From NCBI RefSeq assembly GCF_020283565.1, contig NC_060063.1, positions 49,653,726 to 49,717,725 of the forward strand: 64,000 nucleotides of DNA. Reading direction: 5' to 3'. The DNA is from Trifolium pratense (taxonomy: Eukaryota > Streptophyta > Magnoliopsida > Fabales > Fabaceae). Of the stretch, positions 45,030 through 57,220 are shown piece by piece. Position numbers and translations under genes: made by a program. The notes below the pieces were generated by a model. It was not told the DNA's origin. It made no database searches and saw only the letters and a program-made list of their open reading frames with translations. Every line of letters begins with the position of its first letter. Position 1 is the stretch's first letter.

Positions 45030-48000
45030 ATACTGATGGAGCCAAAGTAGTGCACAAAAGGACAAGAAAAATTGAAGGTCCTAGAAAAAGTATGGAAGAC
45101 TCTGTTCAACGCAAGATGGAGCAATTTTACGAAGGATCGGATGGACCACCCCTTCGAGTTCTTCCTATTGGTGGGTTGGGTGAAATTGGAATGAATTGTA
45201 TGCTTGTTGGGAACCATGATCGTTATATCCTCATTGATGCCGGTGTCATGTTTCCAGGGTAAGGCTTACAACTCCATTAGCTCTCCCTTATGTGTGGCTA
45301 TCACACTTATCACACTCAGACATAGCACATTGAATAAGATAAACTGTCGGCATAGCAAATTTCATATGAAATACTTTAAAATGTTAAAACACTACTGTTC
45401 TGAGACTAGAACTAGTCCATTTCATACACTCTAAAGTCTACATGGCTTGCCCCATCATATCCATATCAGCAGAACATGGTGGAACTTCTCCAAGATAGGA
45501 GCAAATTACTGTTCTACCCAATATCTAAGGGTGATATATTGGCGGTCCATCTTATTGGGCCTTGGCAAGTCCAGCCCAATAAGAGAACCTTTGGTCCAGA
45601 GCTGGGGGGGCTATATAAGCTCTCCTATACAGGAGAGCAAGGTAATACTATTCATTCTCTCAATTACTTTCTCTCTCTAGTATCTCTCTTGCTCTCTTTC
45701 CTTGTCTAATTTTGGCATCGGACCACCTGCAGGTACAACCCCTCCATGGATCAGCTGCTCGACCCGCCGTCAACAACCTGCTCAACGGACTGCTAGCTGG
45801 TCATCTACCTGTTCTGATCAACAGTTAAGATCAACTACTAATTGGCATTGCATCATATAGTTAAGAATTGAATATATTTTCCGCATGAAAATGATTTGAA
45901 AATTTTAAACCCCATTTGCATTGTTAAGTGCTGTCGGATTGCTGCTGCATGATTGTTTTTTGCTCTGATTTTCATTAGCTTTCTAGGTTTACTGGCCTTT
46001 TATATTTACACATTGTTCACTTGTTTTAGCGATGATGAGCTTGGGGTCCAAAAGATAATACCTGATACGATACGACATTTATTAAAAAATGGAGCCACAA
46101 AATTGAAACAGTAGTTATAACGCATGGTCACGAAGATCATATTGGTGCATTGCCTTGGGTAATGCTTCCTACTCCAAGGAAATATATTTGTTCATCAACT
46201 ATATCTCTCTCACTTGTTCCATTAGATTTGTTCAAGTGTTTGTCATGGGATTCATCGACCATTGTTTGATGCATTTTGCCATAAGAATCTGAAACTGCAC
46301 TTAAACAAGCACTCTTAGCTTCATAAATGAGTCAGTATTTGGTGCCATATCTGCTATGATAATTTTAAGGCAATGCAAAGCTTCAAGGAAGATATACAAC
46401 TATGATCGAATATGTTAGGTCTCTAATTTTATGGATAAATTTACTGGTTATTCATAATGTACGCTTTTACAAACTATATCATATATCTATGGTAATGGCT
46501 GTGTTGTGTGAATTCCCTTTTTCTATGTGTGACTGCTGTCCTTGCTTGTCGAAGTGTGATATTTTTAAAATATTTTGCTTACCAAGCTGCAGTCTCAGTG
46601 TCTTACATACCCGGAAAATGTGTGGGGTTAAGCCTTGTAAGACAAAGAGAAACTCAAAACAACCATACATACATTTTTTTCATGGAATATTGTGGTGGAT
46701 TAGGCCATTAGATGTTCACATAATTCACATTGATACCAGTTAGATATGCTCTCAATTGTCTGATGAAATTCAAGTGTGCTATAACATGTACCTGATCTCA
46801 CAATTATTTTTCATGGAATATTGTGGTGGATTAGGCCATTAGATGTTCACATAATTCACATTGAGTATTTGAGTGTATTGGATTTGATCGTTTGAGTAGC
46901 TAACTCATATTATCTTCATAGGTTTGAAGTTTGTTATAGCTTGAACATCCACTAAAATCTGTGTTGGTTCCTTCTCATTTTCCACTCTGCCTGGTTATCA
47001 TAACACATGTAGAATTTATGTTGCCTTTTTCTTAAATTTTGTCAAAAGGATATAAGCAAACAATATTTAAACAGTATTTTGGAATTGCTTTGCAGATGAT
47101 GCTTGGATTTGCTTGTTGTTGATTCCACTCCACGACTTGACCTACTTCAGGTCACATGTAAATGATTCCAAGTGTTGTCCCAATCCCAAGATTCCCTTTC
47201 CTTTTACAACATATGTGCCAATAATTATTTATCTAATTTTTCAAATATATAAAAAAATTTCCTCCAAATTGTTTTGATTTGATATTTGTTGGATTTGTTT
47301 CTTGTTTCCACCGTTGATCACACAAATAGTAATTACAGTTGTATATTCTTGTTTTCCACCTTGGATTTAATGTCACAGTCTCACAGATAAAAAATATTAT
47401 GATAGATTTGTGTTTCATAAGACATGATAGGATTGGCAATACAACATTAGGGAGAAAATTTGGATAGCCTCCCTTGTAATCATGTCTTAACTAGATGGAG
47501 AATAGTCCAGTAGTTAAATGGAGACCAAGGGAAACTTTAGGCTAAACCAAGAGAGATTTAGTAAATGCTTTATCTTTGGAAGTCTCATTATTTCTAATTT
47601 TAAATAGGTGAAAGTAGAGGATATTGATACTTATGCGCCTAAGGATTTGCTGATTGTGACAACGGGTTCTCAAGTAAGTTATTTTCAAGGTCCTCAAAGA
47701 CCGTCTATTTCCATTTCCATCTACTACGAACAAGGAACAAATTTATGGCATATGCACCAAATATTTGCTATTGTGTCGGGCAGAACCACGTGCTGCCTTG
47801 AATCTTGCATCTTACGGAAGTAGTCATGCTTTCAAACTGACAAAGGACGATTTTGTGCTGTATTCAGCTAAGGTATGATAACAAATTCGGTGTTTATTAT
47901 CTGCCTTTTGATTTATTAAAGAATGTTTGCTGTGCTCTGGAAATCATAGATACAACATGGGGTATGGGGATACGGCATTTTTAGAAGATTATAGGATACA

Positions 48001-49250
48001 ACATGGCTATGATACCATATATAAAATTCATATAAGATTAGATAAAATGCAGATCTTAAATCAAAAGAAAAATCGACGTTTTAAAAGTTAACATGGAGTC
48101 ATTGCACACACACTCACACAGTCAAATCTCTAAGTTATTTAGTGGTGTTGTATTGGTGTAAAAATTAAGAAATTATAAGTATGACACAGGTATAATAACT
48201 ATTATTTTGACGATTTCCCCTTCCTAGGTTGCTGAGGAACTGATATCAGCAGATGAACTTTTGATTGTATTGATTTCTGAAAATATTTCTGCAAAAGGAA
48301 AAGATAATTCTCAAGTTTTTATCTAAAAATCAGTTTATGTTATGGAAATGCTAAACCGGTAATGACTGTTAGGTTATCCCCGGTAATGACTCTCGTGTTA
48401 TGGAAATGCTAAACCGCATATCAGAGATTGGACCAACAATAGTCATGGGGAAGAAGGAATGTCTACAACATATAGATATGAAATTAGTGGCTTACAAGAT
48501 TTAGATAAATATGTCATATATGAATTATAGCATAAATTGTTGAAGCAACTGATAAGATATTTATCCACCAGGTTATTAAGAATGGAGAAATGCTAGGTGT
48601 TTCACATTTGAGAAATAGAGAAGTCCTTTCTAATGGTTTTATTTCCCTTGGAAAAGAGAATTTGGAGGTTTGTAGCCCTCAAAGTATTCTGGTGGCCTCT
48701 TTATTAGAAATTTATAATTTATAAATTCTGTGATACTACCTCCCTTTTGTCATGCAGTTCAAGTATATATAGTGATGGTGACAAAGCTTTTGGTACATCA
48801 AGTGAACTCTTCATTGATGAAAGATTGAGAAGTGCATTAGACGGCATCATTGTGGTCAGGTAGATTTTCGAAATAGTTAGTCGAAGTCAGGTTTAAGTGT
48901 TTAACATGTTCAATCACATTCTAATCTTGATCATTTTACAGCATGGAAATAAGTCACCCTCAAAGTTTAGACAGTTCCGTTGAAAACACCTTAAAAGCAA
49001 AGATAAGAATTACCACAAGATGCCTATGGCTTGACAAAGGGAAGCTGTTTGGACGCACTCCATAAAGCTGCTCTTTCAAGTTGCCCTGTAAACTGACTGG
49101 CTCACATGGAAGAAACCGTGTCTGCGATGTTGAAGAAAATGGTGAGGAAGTATAGTGGCAAACGGCCTGAAGTTATTGCCGTTGCTATAGAAAATGTGGT
49201 GCATCCAGGGGCAAAATTTGCCGAAATTTATAGAGGTGGTTCAAATATAA
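45030..49250 (+). pseudogene. decayed ribonuclease J gene, central exons missing
   Basis: The fragments are recognisable as plant plastid RNase J, a metallo-beta-lactamase/beta-CASP ribonuclease. Exon-like blocks: 45030-45258 ([19 protein letters not shown]), 46030-46159 ([16 protein letters not shown], with the metal-binding HGHEDH), 47608-47673 (VEDIDTYAPKDLLIVTTGSQ), 47784-47872 ([20 protein letters not shown]), 48373-48455 ([20 protein letters not shown]), 48573-48668 ([20 protein letters not shown]), 48763-48860 and 48942-49250. Lesions: a 5-bp tandem duplication (ATACG, about 46066-46075) shifts the frame before the HGHEDH block. The exons that should join LPWV to VEDID are absent. The last block has a frameshift after DKGKL and an in-frame TGA after SSCPVN, and coding similarity stops near 49200. 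A duplicated GTTATGGAAATGCTAAACCG (48338, 48395) adds to the damage. It cannot make an intact enzyme. Confidence 0.88.
45540..45830 (+). mobile_element. LTR-like fragment inside the RNase J remnant
   Basis: Lies where intron sequence is expected. Has a TATA-like CTATATAAGCTCTCC (about 45611), CT-rich leader-like sequence, then TTTTGGCATCGGACCACCTG and CAGGTACAACCCC, a combination typical of plant LTR 3' parts. Boundaries and target duplication were not resolved. Confidence 0.4.
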
Positions 49251-49290
49251 AGAAAAAATAGATTTTTTATTTTTTTTTATATATTTTGTC

Positions 49291-49510
49291 TTGACAATTT
49301 TTTGTTTGCAATTTTATAGCTCCATTGATATAACTTTTTGTGATAACTCAATAATATATTGAGAATGATCCCTAAGTATAGTGCTAATACAATGGGTTAA
49401 AGATTTCCAGTTTCATGCAACATGCCTATATTACAACTTATATATATAAAATTGACACATTATATTATACTAAGAATGTAAATTTACTCACATCAACCTT
49501 AGTAAAACTC
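49291..49510. repeat. about 220-bp segment duplicated at 53721-53935
   Basis: Both copies start TTGACAATTTTTTGTTTGCA and run through GGGTTAAAGATTTCCAGTTT to TTTACTCACATCAACC with few differences. A further matching piece (AAAACGAGACAATTAT) follows at 49544 here, but only at 58419 for the other copy, which is interrupted. Confidence 0.85.
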
Positions 49511-50211
49511 ACAATTCTCCACAGTAGTCATTTTAAAAATAAAACGAGACAATTATCTTGGACTTTGCGGTAACTCAAACAAGGCAACTACTTTAGTTAT
49601 TAGTAAGAGGATTTTATAAATTTACAAATCATCTACTTTTTTTTATCTACTTTAGTCTATTGACTCGATTTCCTCTGATTGCACCATTTTTTTTTATTAA
49701 TGTCGCGATTAAAAAATATAGTTTTGACATGCATCTTTTTTTGGTTGAACGGTTGATAGATGAAATGACAAAGTGATTGAAAATACATACACATAAAGTG
49801 GAGTGATCCGGATTCGAACCTGAGTCCTGACGTTCGACACTAACAATTTCGACATTTCTGACAGTTTAGTTAAGATTTGTGGATAGTTTTGACATCCATC
49901 TTAGCTCAAAAATTATAATCAACATGCGCTTATTTTATTTTTTTATCTAATAGTCAAAAGTGAAAAGTCCATAATAACATAATGTATATTCCACACTCGA
50001 TGATTGAAGTAGTTAACATCATGCAGACTAGGAGTGGACAAAATCCGCAAACCGTTCCAAACCAAACAACACGAACCGAAAAATGCTCAAGCGTGCGGAT
50101 TGGTGCAGATCGTCGAGCCATCAGTCACACATTTTCGATTTTGGACGAGTTGAAATGGAAAAGTTCGGTTTTCTAAAATCAACCCAGCTGTAACCAAACC
50201 AAGTTATATAT

Positions 50212-50612
50212 GGGTCTGTTTGGTAAAAATAAGCTATAAGCTAGCTGATAGCTGATAAGCTAGTTGATAGCTGAAAAGCTAGCTTATAGCTGATAGGTGA
50301 AAAGCTAGCTTATTGAAATTAAAGTGTTTGGTAAAATTAGCTTTTAAAGTGGTTATTAAATATAAAATTACATAATTGATAGTGGGTAGTTTATTTTTTA
50401 GAGTGGGTAGTTATTAAATTAAAGGGTAAAAATGGAATAAAGTGTAAAAAACTATAAGCTATAAGCTCAAATGCTACTTGAAATAGCATCTAAAAAAAAG
50501 CTATAAGCTAGTACAAAAAGTTTGTTACCAAACACCTCTAATTTTTTAAAACAAGCTTATAAGCTCATATAATAAGCTATAAGCTAGTTTATTTGTGTTA
50601 CCAAAGACACCC
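50212..50612. mobile_element. MITE-like hairpin with GGGTCTGTTTGGTAA / TTACCAAAGACACCC ends
   Basis: About 400 bp of imperfect inverted repeat made largely of AGCTATAAGCTAG-like motifs. Ends resemble PIF/Harbinger or hAT MITEs; no convincing target duplication was found. Confidence 0.55.
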
Positions 50613-51260
50613 GTAAAATACAATAAATTGACACAATCTTAAAAATTGTTATAGTTAGTTTCTTTGAAAAGTGGAAACAGGAAACAACAACAAAAAAAAA
50701 CCACTAACATAATAACAACTTTTTTTTCACTATTCATTACCGGAAATGAAATTTGTAAGAAACAAATATCTCTCCACTAATGCATAATAATAACTGGTTT
50801 TACATCTAGCAACACAAACTGAATATTTCTTCTTCATCTCATTTTTTTGTTCATCATCCCTGTGCTTTTGGTTATGTTTTTTATTGCCATTCACTCTGCT
50901 TTTGGTTCATGTTTTTATTTCTTTTTCATTGGTCTCTATTTTATCTTTTTTTCTATTCATTCTGGCTTTGAACCATTCTTGCTTTTCAGCATATTTTTTT
51001 TAAATTCTTTGGCAGGAAGTGATTCTAGAGGGTGGCATCTAGTATGCACAATGTGCATGATGCACCACGCAAGATGGATGGTGGAATTTTGCAAAACTGC
51101 TGAATCTTATCGGACTCCCCCCATAAAGGCTACACAATTACACACTACTTTGTCAGAATTTTTTCATTAAAATATTTTTATTTACGCTTAATTTTGGAGC
51201 TAATTAATGAATAATTTGGGCAATACTTTTAATCAATCAACTTCATTAAAAACATAAAGT

Positions 51261-51442
51261 CAAATGCTAAATAGTGCCCCAGGGGCATTGGTTAAGAATT
51301 TAAATTTAGAAGGTTTTTCTTGAGTATTATGTAGTCAACACATGAAAAGTCTAAATTTTAATTGTTTCAATACATAATTTTTCCTTTATTTCTTCTTTTA
51401 GCTCCTTAACTAGTACCCCGAGGGCACTAGTTAGCAAGACCC
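51261..51442. mobile_element. MITE, copy 3 of the AGTGYCYCRGGGCACT-end family
   Basis: Ends AAATGCTAAATAGTGCCCCA and GGCACTAGTTAGCAAGACCC are inverted and match the copies at 26490 and 27951 in layout and length (about 180 bp). Confidence 0.65.
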
Positions 51443-51714
51443 AAACATAAAATAACTCAACTAATTCGAACTGCAAACATTCATCTTCTTTCTTTCTTCA
51501 TCTTTAATAAATTGAAAGAACACAAAATTCACTAACAGGCAAGCTATACCAAAATCAAGGCACAAATCAAAGATTTCAATCTCAAAACATTTAACATTAA
51601 AAAGTGAATTTACTTATTCCTCTTTCTCATTTAAATCATTTTATAATTCCATTTCATGGAATGAATATGCTCATATCGTAAGCATTCCACCACTTTACGA
51701 TTATGATTCCTTTA

Positions 51715-53129
51715 GAGTGTGTTTGGATGAGGAATTTTAAAAATTCAAGGGATTTTAAATACTAGGTAATTCAATTGATTCAATTGAATTCCCTTGATTT
51801 TCAAATTCTAGTGTTTGGATAAAGTGTTGAAATTTCATCAATTGTAAAATTCTTTGTTTGGATAATGTAATTGAATTTCCTTGCTTTAATTTTATTTGTT
51901 TTAATAAAATCGACCATAAACCCAAAATTTGGCCGAAAAACCGAAAAAATCGGTAAAAAACCATAAATCGGCTGAAAAACCTAAAATCGACCAAAAACCC
52001 TAAAATCGACTATAAACTCTAAAATCGGCTGAAAACCCAAAAAATGAATCGAAAACCCAAAAATCGACCCTAAACCCAAAAAACGGCCGAAAAACCTAAA
52101 ATCGGCAAAAATCGAACGAAAAACGAAAAATCGACCGAAAAACCAAAAAATCGACTATAAACCCTAATATCGGCCGAAAAATGGGTTTATAGTCATTTTA
52201 GGTTTTTCGGCCGATTTTGGGGTTTATAGCCGATTTCAGGATTTTGGGTCGATTTTAGGTTTTGGGCCGAGTTTTTTGGGTTTAGGGATGATTTTAGATT
52301 CTTCGGCCGATTTTTTGGATGTTGGCCGATTTTGGGTTTTTGGCCGATTTTTTGGGTTTTCGGCCGATTTTAGGGTTTATAGTCAATTTTTGGAATTTTG
52401 ACCGATTTTAGGTTTTTCTGCCAATTTTTCGGGTTGCCGACCGATTTTAGGGTTTATAGTCGATTTTTTGGTTTTTCGAACGATTTTTTGGGTTTTCAGC
52501 CGATTTTAGGGTTTATAGTCGATTTTTGGAATTTTGGCCGATTTTAGGTTTTTCTGCCTATTTTTCGGGTTGCCGGCCGATTTTAGGGTTTATAGTCGAT
52601 TTTTGGGATTTTGGCCGTTTTAGGTTTTCGGGCGATTTTTTGGGTTTTCGATCGATTTTTGGTTTTTCGGCCATTTTTTAGGTTTTCAGCCGATTTTAGG
52701 GTTTATAGTCGATTTTTGGAATTTTGGCCGATTTTAGGTTTTTCTGCCAATTTTTTGGGTTTTCGGCCGATTTTAGGGTTTATAGTCGATTTTTGGGGTT
52801 TTGCCCGATTTTAGGTTTTTTTTGCCGATTTTTTTGATTTTCGGCCGATTTAGCGTTTATCGTCGATTTTAGGTTTTTCGGCTAATTTTAGGTTTTACGA
52901 TCAATTAGTAATTTTTAAAAGTTTATAAAGAAGAAGGAATTTCAAATTCTTTGGTTTTAGGTGTCATTTTGAAATTCTCTACATTTAACTTGAACAAAAT
53001 ACTTCATAAATTTCCATCATTTTGAAAATTCTCCAAATTTTTATCCAAACAATGGAATTCACCTCAAATCATTTGAATTCCCTCAAAACATTATTTTACC
53101 TCAAAAAATTCATCCATCCAAACACACTC
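51715..53129. mobile_element. Tourist/Harbinger-like element carrying an inverted minisatellite
   Basis: Termini GAGTGTGTTTGGATG and the inverted ATCCAAACACACTC, flanked by TTA on both sides (51712-51714 and 53130-53132), the target duplication of PIF/Harbinger elements. Arms are AT-rich and imperfect. The interior is filled by the array at 51900-52900. No transposase. Confidence 0.7.
51900..52900. repeat. minisatellite that switches orientation near 52180
   Basis: From about 51900 to 52180 the units read like AAAATCGACTATAAACCCTA. From about 52190 to 52900 the same motifs appear as the complement (GATTTTAGGGTTTATAGTCG, then TTTTTGG-N-TTTTGGCCGATTTTAG). Units are short and variable, and many contain TTTAGGG. 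The open frames here arise from the repeat and are not genes. Confidence 0.85.
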
Positions 53130-55638
53130 TTAGTTCTTTCGAACAGCAAACAAGTTTCATTGTTCCTGCCAATTAAATTCATCATGTCCCGCAACCCCAC
53201 TGCTAACACCGCTGGTCGGCGGCAAAGGTCAAGTTGTAGCGTGAGCTTCGACAACAAGGACACCACGGGTCATGGGGGTAGATTCTGACCTACTTGGTTT
53301 GAGCTCGAAGCGGAGAACTCAATCCACAACCAATTAGCAAGGAAATATAATTGCAATGGAATATAATGCAACTAGAGAGTTTCACAAAAGGGAATTAAAA
53401 TCAAAGAAATAAAACATGAAAATGATAAACATTCAAACCAAGAATTTCAGAATCCAGCTAGTGAAAATTCAGATTTGGGTCGAAAGAAAATGGAGGAAGG
53501 GAAAAAAATAAAGTTGTACATTTCAGTGGTTAGCTAAATAATTTTGTCCAAAATTTATGTGTTATAATTTGTGTTCTTCAATAAGTTAAAAGAGGGAGAG
53601 AAGATGATGGTGGGTTAATATTATTTATTTGAGTTTTTTGATAAAAATAGTAATTAAAATTGACAGGTAACTGGGTAAAGGAGGGAGAGTGAAGGTTGCA
53701 TCGTGGTCTATCATACTAAATTGACAATTTTTTGTTTGCAATTTTATAGCTCCATTGATATAACTTTTTGTGATAACTCAATAATATATTGAGAATGATC
53801 TCTAAGTATAGTGTCTAATACAATGGGTTAAAGATTTCCAGTTTCATGCAACATGCCTATATTACAACTTATATATATAAAATTGACACATTATACTAAG
53901 AATGTAAATTTACTCACATCAACCTAGTAAAAATAAAATGAAGATTCTATGGTGCAGTCCTTTTTTGGACTGTTTTGATGCAGTCCATTTTTTTGATCAA
54001 TATAATTCAATTTAATTCTCACATCAGTGCAAGTCTATGGTCAGCAATGAGCATTATGAAACTCTCACTTATTGCGTATAAGTCTTTTTATTAGTTTATT
54101 TTACAAAAAGTCCTTTTATTAGTTAAAATTATTTTAATAATTAAAACTTATTTTTTTCATTTGGATTTAAATCATATTTTCAAAAACAAATATTATCATC
54201 ACAAACTCACCATCACCCATCATCATCACCAACCAAAATTAAGAAATCATCGTCATAAATTTTGATTATAAAAAAAAGAAGAAATCATCGTCATTTTATC
54301 ATCCTTTATAATCTTCACTTTCTCAAAACCTAGAAATAAATATTCATATCCCCAAAACTAATTGTGACTTCATCAACTCCTCAAAATTTCTTCAACTCCA
54401 TTAAAGAACTACAAGTAGATGAAGATTCTTAATAACAACAATAAAGTGGGTTTGATTTTTCTGGGTTTTGCATCAAGCTTGTTTTTGAGTTCTGAGTTTA
54501 ATCTTTGATTTCTATGTTCTTTTATGCCCTTTTTTAATTTGTTAATCGCTTTGTGATGATTATTTTATTTTTCTCATTCAAAGAGGTTTCAAAGTTTGGT
54601 TTGTTTAGATTTTTTTTTCTTGAAGAGGCAAGCCATAGCCAAAAACCAATGGATTCTTATTCTTCTGCTGCAACAACAATAAAAACTCATGTCATGTTAA
54701 TCAATTAATTCACGATCTTGGTACCCTTTGACGTGCTAGATAATGACAAGAATAATTTTTTTTGGTAGGCGCGGCCGGAATTACTGTGAAAATACACGGT
54801 GAAATCGTAGTAGCAGACTAGCAGCGCGAGTTTGTTCATCAACCTAAAATTCTGGGTACCGGGGTCGGATTCGAGACCCGTTTTTGAAAATCACGACCCA
54901 AACTTATGAAAAACCGTTTTTTATTTTTTTTTTACTTTACAGTCACTTTAAATGAAAGAAAAAAAAATGTTCATTAAGACAATTAATTACTATTTGAAAT
55001 CTTTCCAATACACTCTCATAATGCCATAATTATTTTTTATAATGATAAATGTCATAATTTGGGGAGCTTTACCAAATAAAAATCAAACTTTTGATATTTT
55101 CTTATTTTACTTTTTACGGGAGACTATTTGTATTCTCTTTCTTACTTTTTTTTTTTGTTTTACCTTTTTAAGATAAAAAATTAGAGAATAAATAAAAATT
55201 AAAAACACAAATCGGCATGGTATGAAATCCTAAATAAAATATCCTCAAAAAAAAAAAACATCACTGCATCCTTTCAAATTTTTTTTAAAATAAATATGGA
55301 AGAAAATAACACGTACTATACATATAAGTTGTTACCTATTTTTATTTTATTTTTTTTTATAAGCATAAGTTTTTTTTTTGAAGGATGTATAAGCATAAGT
55401 TGTTACCTATTATTAATGCTGAGGTCTTGGAGTTGGACACCAATTAATTTTCTTTGCAACGAGATAAATCTATTACTACTTGTTTTGTTGTTGTTTCTTT
55501 TTATTGCATCAAAAAATATTAAAATCAATTATAACCAAAATTATTAATTTATCCTTATTACTTTTAATCACATTGCAAATTTTATATCATTCATTGTAAT
55601 TTCACTGTAAAAAAAATAATTAGAAAGACGATATGCTT

Positions 55639-56207
55639 TTTTTTTTAACAAAACAAACTTAATGCATTTCATTAATCACCAAAAGTTCAATACAAAAAGG
55701 AATAATCTCAAATCTATGAAAACTAGCTCAAGAATTGGCCGCCCTAGCCAACGTATGAGCAACCAAATTCACTTGTCTCATAATAAACTTAACTTCAAAG
55801 TTTGCACAAGATAACTTAATAAGAATAATATCGTTAACGATTGAAAGAAACTCTAAGTTGTCTCGCCTCTTGGTACGAATTGCCTCAACCAGTAGTTGAG
55901 AGTCACTTTCAAATTGGACTTGTTGAAAGCCTTTGTGCTTAGCTTCTTTCATGGCTTGCAATAATGCCCAAACTTCACCCTCATCTATTGATAAAATCAC
56001 CTGCTGCCACTTTGTTAATTCAGTAGTAAATTCACCAGAGCTATTTCGAAAACAAGCACTTATTGTTGTCCTTCTTGCATCTACATTGCACTTTAACCAC
56101 TCTAAGCGAGGCTTTTCCCACCGGTCCTTGCTTAAAAGCGGGACATGCTGGTCATAAGTACTTCGCATCTTATGAACAGCAGATCACTCACGTCAATGAT
56201 CAAAAGC
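55639..56207 (-). mobile_element. 5'-truncated LINE with 17-bp target duplication
   Basis: Flanked by the perfect direct repeat AGAAAGACGATATGCTT (55622-55638 and 56208-56224). A T run right after the left repeat is the poly-A tail of a minus-strand insertion. Only about 569 bp of the element's 3' end is present. Confidence 0.88.
55728..56168 (-). pseudogene. RNase H-like domain of the truncated LINE
   Basis: A 146-codon open frame without internal stops. Recognisable parts: KPRLEWLKCNVDA, an EGEVWALLQAMKEAKHKGF block, FESDSQLLVEAI and the end FEVKFIMRQVNLVAHTLARA, which is the RVT_3-type RNase H fold at the 3' end of plant LINE ORF2. It lacks reverse transcriptase and endonuclease, so it is a truncated remnant and not a host gene despite its intact frame. 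Confidence 0.85.
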
Positions 56208-56379
56208 AGAAAGACGATATGCTTAAAAATAGGAACAAAACAAATTATAAATAGGAAAAAAAACAACAATTTATACATAAAAATAGTAACTTTGGTGGTA
56301 ATCGATTTTAATATATTAGTAGTAGATTATACTGTATTTTTAAATTTTACTTTATTTATATAACTTTTAAGTCATTAAC

Positions 56380-57220
56380 TTCAACAAGGATATAACCATC
56401 GATAAAAGTCTAGGGTTAATAGTGTTTCAATTGACCTAAAGTATAATTTAATGTAAAATTATACTTTACTTTTTATTTATACTTTATTTTTATAATTTTT
56501 AAGTCATTAACTGTGAGCAAAGTATAACCATCGGTCAAAAATTAAGGTTAATAGTGTTTTAGTTGAACCGGAGTATAACTCTCAGTCAAAGTCTAGGGTT
56601 AGTATTACTTCAGTGGAACCAGGGTATAATCAAAACCGGAGTATAACTTAAAACAGAGTATAACACTCAATTAAAAATCAAGGTTAATCATGCTTCAGTT
56701 GAGCAGAGAGTATAATATTGAATCAAATTATACTTTATATTTCAATTTTACTTTATTTATATAATTTGTACTCCCCTTAGCCGTAGTCTTTGATTGACGA
56801 TTATAATTTAAAATAAAGTATAATTCGACATAAAATTATATTCCGGTTCAATTGAAACGCTATTAACTATAACCTTTTTAATTCATTAACTTCAACCAGA
56901 GCATTACCCTCAGCCAAAGATTAGGATTAATAGCATTTCAATTGAGTTAGAGTATAACCTTCAGTCAAAGTCTAGGGTTGATAATTTTATAAAAAAAAGT
57001 CTACGGTTGATAATACTTCTGTTGAACCGCAGTATAATCTTAAGTCAAATTATGCTTAATTTTAAAATTTTACTTAATTTTTTTTTATTTTTAATTTCAA
57101 ATAATCTTTTGTCAACTTATACTTTATTTTTAAATTTTACTTTATTTGTATTATTTTTAATTCTCCAACTTCAACCGGAATATAGTCATTAGTCAAAGAC
57201 TATGATTAATGGTGTTTCAG
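56380..57220. repeat. diverged tandem repeats of about 80-100 bp
   Basis: Repeating motifs AGTCTAGGGTTAATAGTGTT, CAGTTGAACCGGAGTATAA and TTAAATTTTACTTTATTTAT recur many times in order, with variable spacing. Boundaries are approximate. Confidence 0.65.

Larger units (their letters stand above)
55500..56310. repeat. Helitron-like fragment interrupted by a LINE copy
   Basis: AATATTAAAATCAATTATAA, then TTAATTTATCCTTATTACTT, resembles sequence at 41457-41530, and the part after the LINE (GCTTAAAAATAGGAAC) resembles 43328-43350. Ends were not defined. Confidence 0.4.

Noticed and set aside
50847..51170. 107-codon frame with hydrophobic N-terminus
   Set aside because: Starts in T-rich DNA, no family resemblance, no splice context. 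Possibly an exon scrap (GSDSRGWHLVCTMC) but not supportable.
52611..52814. Phe/Arg-rich 67-codon frame
   Set aside because: Produced by the minisatellite; periodic and not protein-like in composition.
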